Source: Tolypothrix campylonemoides VB511288
Lineage (GTDB): Bacteria > Cyanobacteriota > Cyanobacteriia > Cyanobacteriales > Nostocaceae
DNA: 57,301 nucleotides
Reading direction: 5' to 3'
Assembly (NCBI GenBank): GCA_000828075.3
Contig: JXCB02000027.1
Coordinates: 1,019,105 to 1,076,405 of the forward strand
The notes below the pieces were generated by a model, which saw only the letters and a program-made list of their open reading frames with translations, searched no databases and was not told the DNA's origin. Numbering within the stretch: the first letter of the stretch is position 1; the number at the start of each line of letters is the position of its first letter. The position numbers and the translations under genes are program-made. Shown here one piece after another: positions 18,079 to 27,006 of the stretch.

Positions 18079-19158
18079 ATGACTGACCTACCACCCAATG
18101 CTCAAAATTCTGATAATAACGATGTGGCACCAGAGTTGCTGCGCAAGCTGAGACAAAAGCAAGGCAACTGGGTGGAATGGGGAGTTGCTATAGCCCAACT
18201 GCAAAAACTCGGTTACGATCCGCAAGCTATTTTTGAGGCAACTGGATTTGAGCAAATACAACAAAATCAGGTCGTTGTTGGCGCTCAAGTTTACAATTCT
18301 ATAGAAAAGGCTGGTGCATCTGTTGCAGTGCGATCGCATTACAGCACGCGCGGAAGTGATGTTTTGTATGAACTGCGCCTGCTTACCCAAGAAGAACGCG
18401 CCGCTGCTGCAGAACTCAGCTTCCAACACAAAATTGATGTTGATGAGGCGCGGGAAGTCGCCAAAGCAGTGAAAGATTTTTCCCGCTTTCGTACCTTACC
18501 CGACGGGTTTGAAAATCATCCGGGAGATGCAGTAGCCTATCAATGTTGGAAACTAGCCCGCCAAAACTCAGACTTACAACAACGCTCCCGCCTCATAGCT
18601 AAAGGTTTGCGTTTTGCTCACTCACAAACAGCAAGGAAACAAATCGAACAGTTATTGACTGATTTTACGGTCGTACCTAAACGTCCTGCCCCTATTTTAC
18701 CCTTTTACCGCTTAGACTCAGAAGAAGAATTGCCTCGGCTCGTGCCAGTGGTGGGTGAGTTGCCATTGACACCAAAAGACTTGCAAGCAGTACCCGTAAT
18801 AGAAGAGATAGAACCATTTCGCATGGTTAAGTTTGCCGGAGAGCAAGCTTGGGTTCCGTTACCAGGTTGGCAGGTTTTGTTGAATGCCGAAGATCCAGTG
18901 GTGATTTTGTGCAAGAGCGATCGCTTTCCCAACCAAACACAAAATGTTTCACAACCTGTGTTGGTTGTTATAGACCGGCAACAGCGAGAATGGGACGCTA
19001 ATAGTTATTTTGTGGTTGATAACTCTGGGGAATTAGATTTTCAATGGTTTGAAACCGCACCGGAAATTCCGCTACTTGGGCGAATCATTGTGATTGTGCG
19101 ACCGAAGAAGATTTTGGATGAAAATGTGACCAAGGATGTTTGGCAAATTGATGAATAG
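18079..19158 (+). CDS. raf1: Rubisco accumulation factor 1
   Basis: A 359-residue assembly chaperone that stabilises RbcL dimers during Rubisco holoenzyme formation and is then displaced by RbcS. The N-terminal helix-turn-helix-like domain (LRKLRQKQGNWVEWGVAIAQLQKLGYDPQAIFEATG), the helical Raf1-alpha region up to about residue 200 (LPDGFENHPGDAVAYQCWKLARQ) and the C-terminal beta-barrel dimerisation domain (about 225-350, including FRMVKFAGEQAWVPLPGWQVLL) are all present in order. Length is normal for cyanobacterial Raf1. ATG 18079 gives MTDLPPNAQ. The gene is alone; rbcLXS is not in the window. Confidence 0.95.
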   Translation: MTDLPPNAQNSDNNDVAPELLRKLRQKQGNWVEWGVAIAQLQKLGYDPQAIFEATGFEQIQQNQVVVGAQVYNSIEKAGASVAVRSHYSTRGSDVLYELRLLTQEERAAAAELSFQHKIDVDEAREVAKAVKDFSRFRTLPDGFENHPGDAVAYQCWKLARQNSDLQQRSRLIAKGLRFAHSQTARKQIEQLLTDFTVVPKRPAPILPFYRLDSEEELPRLVPVVGELPLTPKDLQAVPVIEEIEPFRMVKFAGEQAWVPLPGWQVLLNAEDPVVILCKSDRFPNQTQNVSQPVLVVIDRQQREWDANSYFVVDNSGELDFQWFETAPEIPLLGRIIVIVRPKKILDENVTKDVWQIDE

Positions 19159-19241
19159 TTATTGCTTATTAATAAAGAGAATTTTGCAAGGGGATTTCCG
19201 TTAGTATTAGAATTAAGGTTTTGATGAAAAATTCCTGCAAT

Positions 19242-19265
19242 GGAAACGGCTCTTGAGTCGTTTCC
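19242..19265. terminator. Stem-loop after raf1
   Basis: GGAAACG and CGTTTCC (7 bp) enclose a 10-base loop about 84 bp past the raf1 stop. There is no following T run, so it is a weak terminator candidate. Confidence 0.35.
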
Positions 19266-19405
19266 TGAAACTGCGATCGCACAAAAAAGGTAGAGCAGTT
19301 TAACTCTTTGCTGTTGTTCAATTCTTACGCAGTGCGTTAGGGTATGGGTGTCTTAGTCTCTTATTTAAAAAATTTGAATCTAGAAAACAGAGAGACTTTG
19401 AAGGA

Positions 19406-19621
19406 TTACTCATAAATCTCATTTCGTTTTAATGGCTGAAATTCCTCAACTTGTATAGGATTCTTTAACAGTTGCTCAATCAGGTCTTCTAGAGGAGCTT
19501 TTTCTTTTGCTTTGAGCAGAATAACTTTAATACTTTTTTGTGTGACGAATTGTGATTTGTATTGCTCAGGTATTTCGATAAAGCCATTTTGGATATTAGC
19601 TTGAAATTCTACTGCAAACAT
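19406..19621 (-). CDS. Orphan antitoxin-like small protein
   Basis: A 71-residue protein starting MFAVEFQANIQNGFIEIPEQYKSQF and continuing KSIKVILLKAKEKAPLEDLIEQLLKNPIQVEEFQPLKRNEIYE. An N-terminal beta-rich DNA-binding-like part (xFxAxIxNGxIxIPExY, of the kind found in DUF2281/AbrB-like antitoxins) precedes an acidic helical tail that in such proteins wraps a toxin. ATG 19621 was preferred over 19645 because it opens directly with the conserved part. No toxin gene adjoins: upstream lies raf1 on the other strand and downstream the CHAP gene. It is either an orphan antitoxin or a stand-alone regulator. Confidence 0.65.
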   Translation of the reverse strand: MFAVEFQANIQNGFIEIPEQYKSQFVTQKSIKVILLKAKEKAPLEDLIEQLLKNPIQVEEFQPLKRNEIYE

Positions 19622-19777
19622 AGCTAACCTTTGAGGACAGCTCATCTTGTCTTATTATAAGCTGAACCACATCTAATTTTCCGAAACGAGCCAAGCCAGT
19701 CGAAAGTTTCAGGCAACAAATTATGCAAGCTTATTTGTGGAACAGCTTAGAATTCACTTCCTTCTAAAATGAAATAC

Positions 19778-19817
19778 AAAAAAAGGGTAGAGCAGTTCCA
19801 TACTCTACCTTTTTTTT
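19778..19817. terminator. Bidirectional intrinsic terminator
   Basis: A run of seven A, stem GGTAGAG (19786-19792), loop of ten bases, complement CTCTACC (19803-19809), then eight T. U-runs follow the stem on both strands. On the minus strand it lies about 75 bp past the CHAP gene stop and would end that transcript. A near copy of its left arm (AAAAAAGGTAGAGCAGTT) occurs at about 19283-19300. Confidence 0.85.
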
Positions 19818-19892
19818 ATCGTCTAAAAACTGTTCGCTCTAATCAAGAAAAATCACTGCACGCACAATCGAAGGAACGATTATTATCCATTA

Positions 19893-20753
19893 TCAGGGCA
19901 AAATAAACTTGCTTGGGTCGTTAGCGGAGATTGTTCTGGTTCTATGCAAGAAGTCCCACTTACTGCCAATACTTGGTGAGTAACTTGATTCTGAAATTAG
20001 GATGGTTCCGTCTGTATTCACCTTTTCAACTACAGCTACATGACCCAAGGGGTAGATTGAGCTTTTATCCCATTGAGCGATCGCACCAACTTGGGGTGTT
20101 TGTGACGTTTGAATCCCAGCATTAATGGCTTGAGTACCCCACTGAAATGCGTTACCTAACATTTGATTCACCTTTGCTGAATCACGACCTAGTTCCTTAG
20201 CCCGTCCGTTAGCATACCAGGTACAATTTCCCTTAGCGTCGCCTAGTAGGGGGTTAGGAGGATTAGTGGATTTTGGCGCGTAGCCAGCCTGCCAAAATGG
20301 GTTGTCTTGTCGGTAGACTTGCAAAGTGAAATCTGGTGTTCCACTGGGAGAAGAACTAGAAGTACTGCACGTTGGTGTAGAGTTAGGCGCATTACCAGCA
20401 ACTACAGCGCTAGCAACCCAGGCATTTTCCCCGCTAAGTTTATACCACCGTGCATCTGGCTGGTTAGTCCATAAATCAGGGACAGTATCGCCATAAGTCC
20501 ACGCATCAAAGTTAACGGTTTCATTAGCTCCTGATTTTCGGATAATAGAAGCGCTTGAAGAAGGACTAGAGCGAATGTTTACACCAGCCTCAGGTGCTTT
20601 AGCGGAGAAATTGAGGTTACGAATAGCGTTACAATCATTTGTCTGAGCAATGGCTGGCATTGGCTGAATGCTGAAATTTTGTAGGTTTACACCCAGAGTA
20701 AGGATTGAAGTGACTGCGATCGCAGTCGCTGTAAGTTTGGTATTCATGAGCAT
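19893..20753 (-). CDS. Secreted SH3b-CHAP domain protein (putative peptidoglycan amidase/endopeptidase)
   Basis: A 286-residue exported protein. Residues 1-37 form a signal peptide ending near PAIAQ. An SH3b-like domain follows (VNIRSSPSSSASIIRKSG, about 58-75, to WVASAVVAG near 117), then a Ser/Pro linker, then a CHAP domain from about 148 with the catalytic Cys in GNCTWYANGRAKELG and His in GHVAVVEKVN, both conserved. CHAP enzymes cut the peptide part of peptidoglycan; the SH3b domain targets the wall. It probably acts in the periplasm during septum or cell remodelling. Either ATG 20753 or 20747 could start it; both give a signal peptide and neither has a strong ribosome site. The terminator at 19778-19817 serves it. 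Confidence 0.88.
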   Translation of the reverse strand: MLMNTKLTATAIAVTSILTLGVNLQNFSIQPMPAIAQTNDCNAIRNLNFSAKAPEAGVNIRSSPSSSASIIRKSGANETVNFDAWTYGDTVPDLWTNQPDARWYKLSGENAWVASAVVAGNAPNSTPTCSTSSSSPSGTPDFTLQVYRQDNPFWQAGYAPKSTNPPNPLLGDAKGNCTWYANGRAKELGRDSAKVNQMLGNAFQWGTQAINAGIQTSQTPQVGAIAQWDKSSIYPLGHVAVVEKVNTDGTILISESSYSPSIGSKWDFLHRTRTISANDPSKFILP

Positions 20754-20959
20754 TTAGGAATTTTGTGTGAGGTAGTAACAACAAGCCCGAAATGCTAAGC
20801 AGAAAATCTTTGTTTAACTTTGCTTGTCAAGCTTGTTAATTGTTATTAAGCGCAGTACACAAGTACACAAACAAGAGTTGTGCAATAATACTCACAGTTA
20901 GAGGGTGATTACACGGGCGTGTAAGGTGCTTGCGGAATTTCCAAATCCATGAAAAATCC

Positions 20960-22375
20960 ATGAATCAAGAAAAGTTCGATCAAGTATTCGAGGACTTATC
21001 AGCTCAACGAAGAAAGGTATTGCTTAGGTTCTTGGCTGGAGAAAAGGACTTGGCGATCGCAGCATCTTTGTTCATCGAGGAGTCAACTGTCAGAAAACAT
21101 ATCCAAGAAATTTGCGATGCATTTAAATGTGAACCAGACGAAAGTCGTTCCAAGCGTCCCGACTTGATTGCTCTGTTTCGTAAATACAAACCTGAGCTAG
21201 TCCCTGAGGGCAATTTTGCTATTACAAGTGAGGTTGATGTCGGAAAAACAGCAGAGGTAGAGGAAAGCAGCCATCTTGTTAACGGCTTACCGCCAAAGCA
21301 ACAGGACGGTAAAGAGCAATGTCAACGTGGGGTGTTTATACCCGATAAACGCTGTCGTACGGTGTGGGGACGAGACAACCTTATTGAAACAGTCTTGTAC
21401 CGCCTAACAGATTCGCAACAGCCGTCCATCCTCTCTCTGTGTGGTCCTGCTGGCTATGGTAAAACAGAAGCTGCCAGCGAAGTTGCTAGAGCAGCCCTTC
21501 AAAGGAATCTTTTTGCAGATGTACTTTGGGTCATAGCAAGACAAACCGAGTTAGTAAACGACCACATCAGTCAAAAAAGTCAGCTTGAGGCTCTAAATTG
21601 GAATCAGTTTCTCAATCAGATAGCTCATCAATTGCATTGTCCTGTAGAGCGAGTTCAGCAGCGCCTAAGAGAAGAAAAGCGGCTCATCGTATTAGACAAT
21701 GCCGAAACTTCAGATGTCGAGGATATTCTTGCCAACATTGTCAAAATGCTCAACCCCAGTAGGGTACTTCTAACCAGCCGTCTGAAAACTAAAGCCCAGT
21801 ATGTAGGATTAATTCCAATTCAAGGACTAGAAGAACAATCGTCGTACAGGTTGTTGCATGACGAAGCAATATACAACAATATTCCAGCGCTTATACAGGC
21901 AAGTGACGAGCAACTTCATCGGGTGCATGAATTATCTTGCGGCGCACCACTGGCATTGCATTTTATTGTTGGGCGTGTTTGGGACGATCAGGCACTAGAG
22001 CCTGTATTATCGGCACTACAGCAAGCCAGCGGAGAGGTTGAAATTTTCTATCAGTTTTCCTTAGAGACAGCGTGGCAGCGAATTAGCGATACAGCCAAAA
22101 GTGTATTGCATTATATGGGTCAAGCCGATGCAGGTGTCACCTGGGCAGAGTTATCTGGTGCTTGGGGAGTACTGGAATCAGACTGGAACAAAACGCGGCG
22201 CGATCTGAAGCGATGGTATTTGATTGAAGACGTACAAGATACCAAAGGCAATCAACGATATGATTTACATCCCTGGGTTAGGAGCAGCGTTCGAGGGGGA
22301 TTGGTGGACAAGTGGCAACTGTCACTTCAACAGAAAGAACAGATAGCCAAATGGAAGTTCGACATTGATATATAA
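20960..22375 (+). CDS. LuxR-type HTH / NB-ARC STAND ATPase
   Basis: A 471-residue signal-transducing ATPase. Residues about 10-60 form a LuxR-like helix-turn-helix (QRRKVLLRFLAGEKDLAIAASLFIEESTVRKHIQEIC), followed by a variable linker to about 140. The NB-ARC module then has Walker A GPAGYGKTEAA at about 162-172, Walker B RLIVLDNAE, the sensor-1 VLLTSR and a GxP-type ELSCGAPLALHF motif, and closes with a winged helix ending in YDLHPWVRSS. There is no C-terminal sensor repeat region (TPR/WD), unlike most STAND proteins, so the sensor may be absent or supplied by another protein. ATG 20960 was chosen over 20930 because homologous HTH starts fit it better. STAND ATPases act as ligand-gated switches in regulation or phage defence. 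A small gene follows 28 bp downstream. Confidence 0.82.
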   Translation: MNQEKFDQVFEDLSAQRRKVLLRFLAGEKDLAIAASLFIEESTVRKHIQEICDAFKCEPDESRSKRPDLIALFRKYKPELVPEGNFAITSEVDVGKTAEVEESSHLVNGLPPKQQDGKEQCQRGVFIPDKRCRTVWGRDNLIETVLYRLTDSQQPSILSLCGPAGYGKTEAASEVARAALQRNLFADVLWVIARQTELVNDHISQKSQLEALNWNQFLNQIAHQLHCPVERVQQRLREEKRLIVLDNAETSDVEDILANIVKMLNPSRVLLTSRLKTKAQYVGLIPIQGLEEQSSYRLLHDEAIYNNIPALIQASDEQLHRVHELSCGAPLALHFIVGRVWDDQALEPVLSALQQASGEVEIFYQFSLETAWQRISDTAKSVLHYMGQADAGVTWAELSGAWGVLESDWNKTRRDLKRWYLIEDVQDTKGNQRYDLHPWVRSSVRGGLVDKWQLSLQQKEQIAKWKFDIDI

Positions 22376-22403
22376 ATTCAGATGACAAAAGGGAAAGGCG
22401 ATT

Positions 22404-22586
22404 ATGGCTTTTGTGGATCTGAGCATACTTGAAGAAAGGGCGAATCTTTATAGTTTGTTGCGAGACTTGGAAAGCGACTGTTTGTCGTCTAATGGTAAAA
22501 GCGAACGTGCCTTCCAGGTATTGATGAAAGTATGGGACAAAGTAGGAGCTCCACTATTTGACTTGGGAATAGACCCTTTGGCTTGA
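22404..22586 (+). CDS. Small protein following the STAND gene
   Basis: A 60-residue, mostly helical acidic protein (MAFVDLSILEERANLYSLLRDLESDCLSS...KVWDKVGAPLFDLGIDPLA). It starts 28 bp after the STAND stop with GGGAAAGG about seven bases before the ATG, so it is probably in the same transcript. I do not recognise a family. A small helical partner next to a STAND ATPase that lacks its own sensor is suggestive of a co-factor, but this is inference. Confidence 0.55.
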   Translation: MAFVDLSILEERANLYSLLRDLESDCLSSNGKSERAFQVLMKVWDKVGAPLFDLGIDPLA

Positions 22587-22611
22587 GTTTCAGCTAGTCA
22601 AGAATATTTGT

Positions 22612-22683
22612 AGGTTGGGTAACGCTTAGCTTAACCCAACAAATGCTTTTTAACGTTGGGTCTAGTAACTTCAACCCAACTTA
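22612..22683. repeat. GTTGGGT dispersed inverted repeat
   Basis: GGTTGGGTAACGCTTAGCTTAACCCAAC, then AACGTTGGGT...TTCAACCCAAC. Each half forms a GTTGGGT/ACCCAAC hairpin. This repeat type, with AACGCTTAGCTTAACCCAAC, is commonly scattered in cyanobacterial intergenic DNA. Confidence 0.7.
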
Positions 22684-22762
22684 TGTAGATTTTTGTTTTT
22701 GGTTCTAACTAAACCTTAATGGGAGCAACGCTTAGGGATCACAAAAAATTGCATAACAAAAA

Positions 22763-23182
22763 GTGGATATTAGTCAGCAAAAAGAACAGCTTAGTAATGC
22801 CTATGTACGGGCGATCGCCTCAGTTGCAGGCTGTTCTCTCTACAAACCCGATGTAGACGATGACAACGTTGACATAGGAATTGCCTCCAGGGGTGGCACA
22901 GAACCAATTCTTTCTCCCCGACTGGAATTGCAGCTAAAGTGTACTTCAAGGGACACACTTGAGGAAAGCTATATAAAATACCCGCTAAAGCTCAAAAATT
23001 ACGATAATTTGAGAATTAATACTCTTGTGCCTCGCATCTTGGTTGTGGTGTGAGTCCCAAAAAATCTCACAGATTGGTTACAAGACAATTTGCAAAAAGG
23101 TAACCAATGCATTCTTACCTTGCATCCGAAAGTTTTACAGGTGTACAAGGGCGGCGCATTCGTGCCACGCTATGCCCTGTAG
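22763..23182 (+). pseudogene. DUF4365 protein, interrupted by an in-frame TGA
   Basis: The first 96 codons from GTG 22763 carry the DUF4365 N-terminal half: AYVRAIASVAGCSLYKPDVDDDNVDIGIAS...LELQLKCTSR...LKLKNYDNLR...LVPRILVVV. The Asp followed by E-x-Q-L-K resembles the PD-(D/E)XK nuclease core. At 23051-23053 a TGA interrupts the frame; the same frame continues VPKNLTDWLQDNLQKGNQ to a stop at 23180-23182 inside a palindromic repeat. Homologues usually read VVVLVP at this point, so a Leu codon became TGA. The normal C terminus is replaced by the repeat, so the gene is both nonsense-mutated and 3'-truncated. DUF4365 genes are frequent in accessory and defence neighbourhoods. Confidence 0.7.
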
Positions 23183-23195
23183 GTAGGGCATAGCG
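23168..23195. repeat. 11-bp stem dispersed palindrome
   Basis: CGCTATGCCCT (23168-23178), loop GTAGGT, AGGGCATAGCG (23185-23195), followed by TTCGC. Palindromes of the form CGCTATGCCC...GGGCATAGCG occur widely in Nostocales intergenic DNA. It truncates the DUF4365 relic. Confidence 0.8.
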
Positions 23196-23286
23196 TTCGC
23201 TATCAGAAAAAATCCTTAACTGAACGCTATTGATCTATATAGAATATAATTTTGTCACTTATGTCAAAGTCATTAAAAAATGTCAT

Positions 23287-23535
23287 ATGCAAACAATTAA
23301 GACAAAAATCTCTGAGGGTGGCAGAGTTGTGATTCCCTCTGAGTATCGCAAACAACTAGGATTGGAAGTAGGCGATGAAGTCATGATTGGACTAGTCAAT
23401 GGGGAATTGAGAATTTTTACGTTAGAACAGGCAATTAAACGAGCACAAGAAATAGTGCGTCGATATGTTCCCCAAGGGCGATCGCTCAGTGATGAACTCA
23501 TAGCAGAACGGCGTCAGGAGAGTTTGCGTGAGTAA
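23287..23535 (+). CDS. vapB: AbrB/MazE-type antitoxin (VapB)
   Basis: An 82-residue antitoxin. Residues 1-45 are the swapped-hairpin AbrB DNA-binding domain (MQTIKTKISEGGRVVIPSEYRKQLGLEVGDEVMIGLVNGELRIFT), and the tail (QAIKRAQEIVRRYVPQGRSLSDELIAERRQES) is the toxin-binding arm typical of cyanobacterial VapB. ATG 23287 was chosen over 23230 because it opens with the conserved domain; no good Shine-Dalgarno is visible. It would autoregulate the operon with the PIN toxin. Its stop overlaps the original GTG start of vapC (23528) by 8 bp, the standard arrangement of such pairs. Confidence 0.88.
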   Translation: MQTIKTKISEGGRVVIPSEYRKQLGLEVGDEVMIGLVNGELRIFTLEQAIKRAQEIVRRYVPQGRSLSDELIAERRQESLRE

Positions 23536-23912
23536 TTATGTTTTGGAAAATAGCTGCTATTTTGGCGCTTTTAAACAATGAACCTGGTAGCGATCGGGTA
23601 ACAAACGTTCTTACTGAAGCTGTCATCAGTAGTGTAAATTTGAGTGAAGTCGTAGCAAGACTTGCTGATAGTGGAATGTCTAAGACAGAAGTGAGGGAAG
23701 TTATCAGTACTCTGGGGTTAGACATTATTCACTTTGATACTGAATTGGCTTATCGTGCCGGAATGTTACGTCCGCTAACCAGACAGGTTGGATTATCATT
23801 TGGCGATAGAGCTTGTTTAGCACTGGGTGAATCTTTGGGTTTGCCAATACTAACCACTGATAGAACTTGGGCTGATTTAGAACTGGGGATCAATGTGCAG
23901 GTAATTCGTTAG
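23528..23912 (+). pseudogene. vapC: VapC PIN-domain toxin, frameshifted near its first active-site Asp
   Basis: VapC toxins are magnesium-dependent RNases of the PIN fold. The expected start GTG 23528 reads MSNYVLE and then runs out of frame to a stop, whereas the rest of the protein (AAILALLNNEPGSDRVTNVL...SSVNLSEVVARL...LSFGDRACLALGESLGLPILTTDRTW) continues in the +1-shifted frame. The shift falls in GGAAAATAG at about 23545-23552, exactly where family members read VLDASA, so the first catalytic Asp is lost. The only in-frame start after the shift is ATG 23538, which gives MFWKIAAILALL without that Asp. The later acidic residues (E in NLSEV, D in FGDRA, D in TTDRTW) are intact. The toxin is therefore probably dead although its antitoxin is intact. 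Confidence 0.75.
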
Positions 23913-23963
23913 TTAATTTCTCGTTCTTAAATGTAGTATTTTAGCGGTAAAGCGCTAAATAAA

Positions 23964-23990
23964 AAAGTCCGCCTAGGCGGACTTTGTTTA
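23964..23990 (+). terminator. Palindromic terminator after vapBC
   Basis: A perfect 22-bp palindrome AAAGTCCGCCT/AGGCGGACTTT, preceded by A-rich and followed by GTTTATG. It is placed about 50 bp past the vapC stop. Its A/T flanks allow function in both directions. Confidence 0.75.
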
Positions 23991-24039
23991 TGTATCCCCA
24001 CCTTTCTCGGGTGTAGGGATTTAAATTTCTCATTTACAT

Positions 24040-24064
24040 ATGCCCAACCCCTCGGGGTGGGCAT
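24040..24064 (-). terminator. Stem-loop after clpC
   Basis: ATGCCCA-A-CCC, loop CTCG, GGG-TGGGCAT: 10 paired bases with one bulged A, about 20 bp beyond the clpC stop. On the minus strand the stem is followed by ATGTAAATG rather than a T run; on the plus strand TTTAAATCTTTT follows. A terminator for clpC is the likely role. Confidence 0.6.
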
Positions 24065-24081
24065 TTAAATCTTTTCGCTTA

Positions 24082-26550
24082 CTATTCAACGACAGGGGTC
24101 AACAATTCCCGGCGCTGTTCAGCTCTGACAACCACATTACCAGTTTCATCGACATCAACTATGGCTGTATCACCATCCTTGATGCGACCAGATAGAATCT
24201 CTTCGGCGAGGCTATCTTCTAACAAGCGCATAATTGCCCGACGTAATGGTCTTGCGCCGTAGCTGGGGCTGTAACCTTCTTGGATGAGGCGGTCTTTGAA
24301 TTTGTCGGTAACTTCCAGTGCGATGCCTTTTTCTGTAAGGCGACCAAACACTTCCTTAAGCATAATGTCGGAGATTTCGGAGACCTCTTCCTTGCTCAAT
24401 TGACGGAAGACGATGATTTCATCCAAACGGTTGAGGAACTCAGGACGGAAGTACTGCTTGAGTTCTTCGTTAACCAGAGATTTAATCCGGTTGTACTGCG
24501 CTTCTGTTTGGTCTTCAGCAACATCGAAGCCGAAACCGCTACCACTCTTCTCAATCACCTTAGAACCAATATTAGATGTTAAAATCAGCAAGGTGTTTTT
24601 GAAGTCTACGGTGCGACCTTTAGCATCGGTTAAGCGACCGTCTTCCAAAATTTGCAGCAGCATATTGAAGACGTCGGGGTGTGCTTTTTCGATTTCGTCG
24701 AACAGCACAACTGTGTAAGGACGACGCCGTACAGCTTCGGTCAGTTGACCGCCTTCGTTATATCCGACATAACCAGGAGGCGAACCAATCAGCTTGCTGA
24801 CGGTGTGGCGCTCCATGTATTCCGACATATCTAGGCGAATCATCGCTTCTTCGGAACCGAAGAAGTAAGAAGCCAAAGCTTTCGCCAACTCGGTTTTACC
24901 TACACCTGTAGGACCGGAGAAGACAAAGCTAGCAATAGGTCGATTAGGATTCTTCAAACCGACACGAGCGCGACGAATTGCCCGCGAAACTGCCTTCACA
25001 GCATCTTCTTGACCAATCAAGCGCTGATGGAGGGTGTCTTCCATGTGCAGCAGCTTCTCGGATTCGGATTCGGTGAGTTTGTTCACCGGAACTCCAGTCC
25101 AGGAAGCGACAATGTGAGCAATGTCTTCTTCCGTTACGACAGGTTCGTCACCTTCGGTACGGGTAGAATTCGTCTTGCTTTGAGCAATGGCGCGAATTTC
25201 GGCTTTGATTTCCATTTCGCGATCGCGCAATTCCCCTGCTCTGTCGAAGTCTTGAGCGCGGACTGCATCGTCTTTTTCTTTCAAAATCTGACGCAGTTCT
25301 TTGTCTAACTCTTTCGCTGCGGGGGGCAGTTGGGAGTTTATCAAGCGTACGCGGCTTCCTGCTTCGTCAATCAAGTCGATTGCTTTATCTGGAAGATAAC
25401 GATCGCTGATGTAGCGGTCAGACAATTTCGCTGCTGCTACCAAAGCTTCATCGGAGATTTTCAGCTTGTGGTGCTGTTCGTAGCGATCGCGTAGACCATA
25501 AAGAATTTCAATAGTCTCGTCTACTGAGGGTTCACCCACCATGACTGGTTGGAAACGACGCTCTAGGGCTGCATCCCGCTCGATGTGCTTGCGGTATTCA
25601 TCTAGAGTTGTGGCTCCAATACATTGCAGTTCTCCTCGCGCCAAGGCGGGTTTGAGGATATTTGCTGCATCGATTGCGCCTTCTGCCGCACCTGCACCAA
25701 TTAAGGTGTGGACCTCGTCAATTACGAGAACGACATTGCCCGCCTGACGAATTTCATCCATGATTTTCTTCAGGCGTTCTTCAAATTCACCCCGGTATTT
25801 GGTTCCTGCGACAAGTAAACCGATATCGAGAGTTACCACACGCTTGTCTTCTAAGATGTCCGGCACATCTTTGTTGGCAATGCGTTGTGCTAAACCTTCG
25901 GCGATCGCGGTTTTACCTACCCCTGGTTCCCCAATCAACACGGGATTATTTTTTGTCCGGCGACCCAAAATCTGAATCACCCGTTCAATTTCTTTAGCGC
26001 GTCCTACCACTGGATCGAGCTTGCCATCTCCCGCCATTTGCGTCAGATTTGAGCCAAACTCGTCCAACGTTGGGGTTTTATTGCCACGTGCTTGAGTACC
26101 AGTGCCCACCTCAGCTGTTTCTCCCAGCATTCGGATCACTTGCGTTCTTACCTTAGACAGATCCACCCCTAGGTTTTCTAGCACTCTGGCTGCTACACCT
26201 TCACCTTCTCGGATTAAGCCCAACAGCAGATGCTCGGTGCCAATATAGTTATGCCCTAATTGGCGCGCTTCTTCCAAGGATAGTTCTAGAACCCGCTTTG
26301 CCCGTGGCGTAAACGGAATTTCCACAGCGACAAAGCCAGAGCCTCGACCTATGATTTTTTCTACTTCAATCCGAGCGTCTTTGAGATTGACGCCCATGGA
26401 TTTTAGTACCTTAGCCGCCACTCCGGTACCTTCTCCAATCAGACCCAAGAGGATCTGTTCGGTACCCACGAAATTATGCCCAAGACGGCGAGCTTCTTCC
26501 TGGGCTAGCATTATTACCTTTATGGCTTTTTCTGTGAAGCGTTCAAACAT
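24082..26550 (-). CDS. clpC: ATP-dependent Clp protease ATPase subunit ClpC
   Basis: An 822-residue HSP100 unfoldase that feeds proteins to ClpP/ClpR; essential in cyanobacteria and close to the plastid stromal ClpC. Order of domains: two N-terminal Clp_N repeats ([34 protein letters not shown] and [33 protein letters not shown]), AAA-1 with Walker A GEPGVGKT (about 209-216) and Walker B VLVIDEVH, a UVR/M-type middle domain ([21 protein letters not shown]), AAA-2 with GPTGVGKT and [11 protein letters not shown], and the C-terminal D2-small domain ([10 protein letters not shown]). Length and all motifs are complete. No CIRCE-like operator was found upstream; the 456-bp upstream spacer is AT-rich. 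Confidence 0.97.
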   Translation of the reverse strand: MFERFTEKAIKVIMLAQEEARRLGHNFVGTEQILLGLIGEGTGVAAKVLKSMGVNLKDARIEVEKIIGRGSGFVAVEIPFTPRAKRVLELSLEEARQLGHNYIGTEHLLLGLIREGEGVAARVLENLGVDLSKVRTQVIRMLGETAEVGTGTQARGNKTPTLDEFGSNLTQMAGDGKLDPVVGRAKEIERVIQILGRRTKNNPVLIGEPGVGKTAIAEGLAQRIANKDVPDILEDKRVVTLDIGLLVAGTKYRGEFEERLKKIMDEIRQAGNVVLVIDEVHTLIGAGAAEGAIDAANILKPALARGELQCIGATTLDEYRKHIERDAALERRFQPVMVGEPSVDETIEILYGLRDRYEQHHKLKISDEALVAAAKLSDRYISDRYLPDKAIDLIDEAGSRVRLINSQLPPAAKELDKELRQILKEKDDAVRAQDFDRAGELRDREMEIKAEIRAIAQSKTNSTRTEGDEPVVTEEDIAHIVASWTGVPVNKLTESESEKLLHMEDTLHQRLIGQEDAVKAVSRAIRRARVGLKNPNRPIASFVFSGPTGVGKTELAKALASYFFGSEEAMIRLDMSEYMERHTVSKLIGSPPGYVGYNEGGQLTEAVRRRPYTVVLFDEIEKAHPDVFNMLLQILEDGRLTDAKGRTVDFKNTLLILTSNIGSKVIEKSGSGFGFDVAEDQTEAQYNRIKSLVNEELKQYFRPEFLNRLDEIIVFRQLSKEEVSEISDIMLKEVFGRLTEKGIALEVTDKFKDRLIQEGYSPSYGARPLRRAIMRLLEDSLAEEILSGRIKDGDTAIVDVDETGNVVVRAEQRRELLTPVVE

Positions 26551-27006
26551 ATGGCATTCGTCCCATCACCTGCGTCGTGCCGGTACGCTGATTTTAGCAC
26601 AGGCTAAGCGGACGGATGCTTGTATAAACAGATAGACATCCGACATCACTCACCCAGCTTTATGGGGCGATTGCTAATTTTTCATGATTTTTATTTAATT
26701 TTCTTTACTTTTGTGCGGTCAGTGTGCTGAGGAGCGTAACTTTGTTTACCTTTTTTAGGATTGACCACGAACAATTGATGGTTGGATTGAAAAGTTTTTA
26801 TTCAATCCCAAATAAACACTAATACCAGAGTTGAGTATTCGTGTCAAGAAGTATTTAAACTTTATGATAATTTCTTATATAACGAAAGAAACAAAATTCT
26901 AGGAGTGTAAGCAGCATTTGGTGCTTACATATATTGCATCCAATCGAAAATTATTATAAATAGAAAAATAAAATAATAAATTAAATTAAAAAAGCGATCA
27001 GAAATG
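26551..27006. other. AT-rich spacer between clpC and rimI
   Basis: 456 bp without a gene. It holds the clpC promoter region, probably with a long 5' leader, and downstream DNA of rimI. No tRNA, strong hairpin or repeat array was seen; the part near 26930-26990 is almost pure A/T. Confidence 0.6.
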
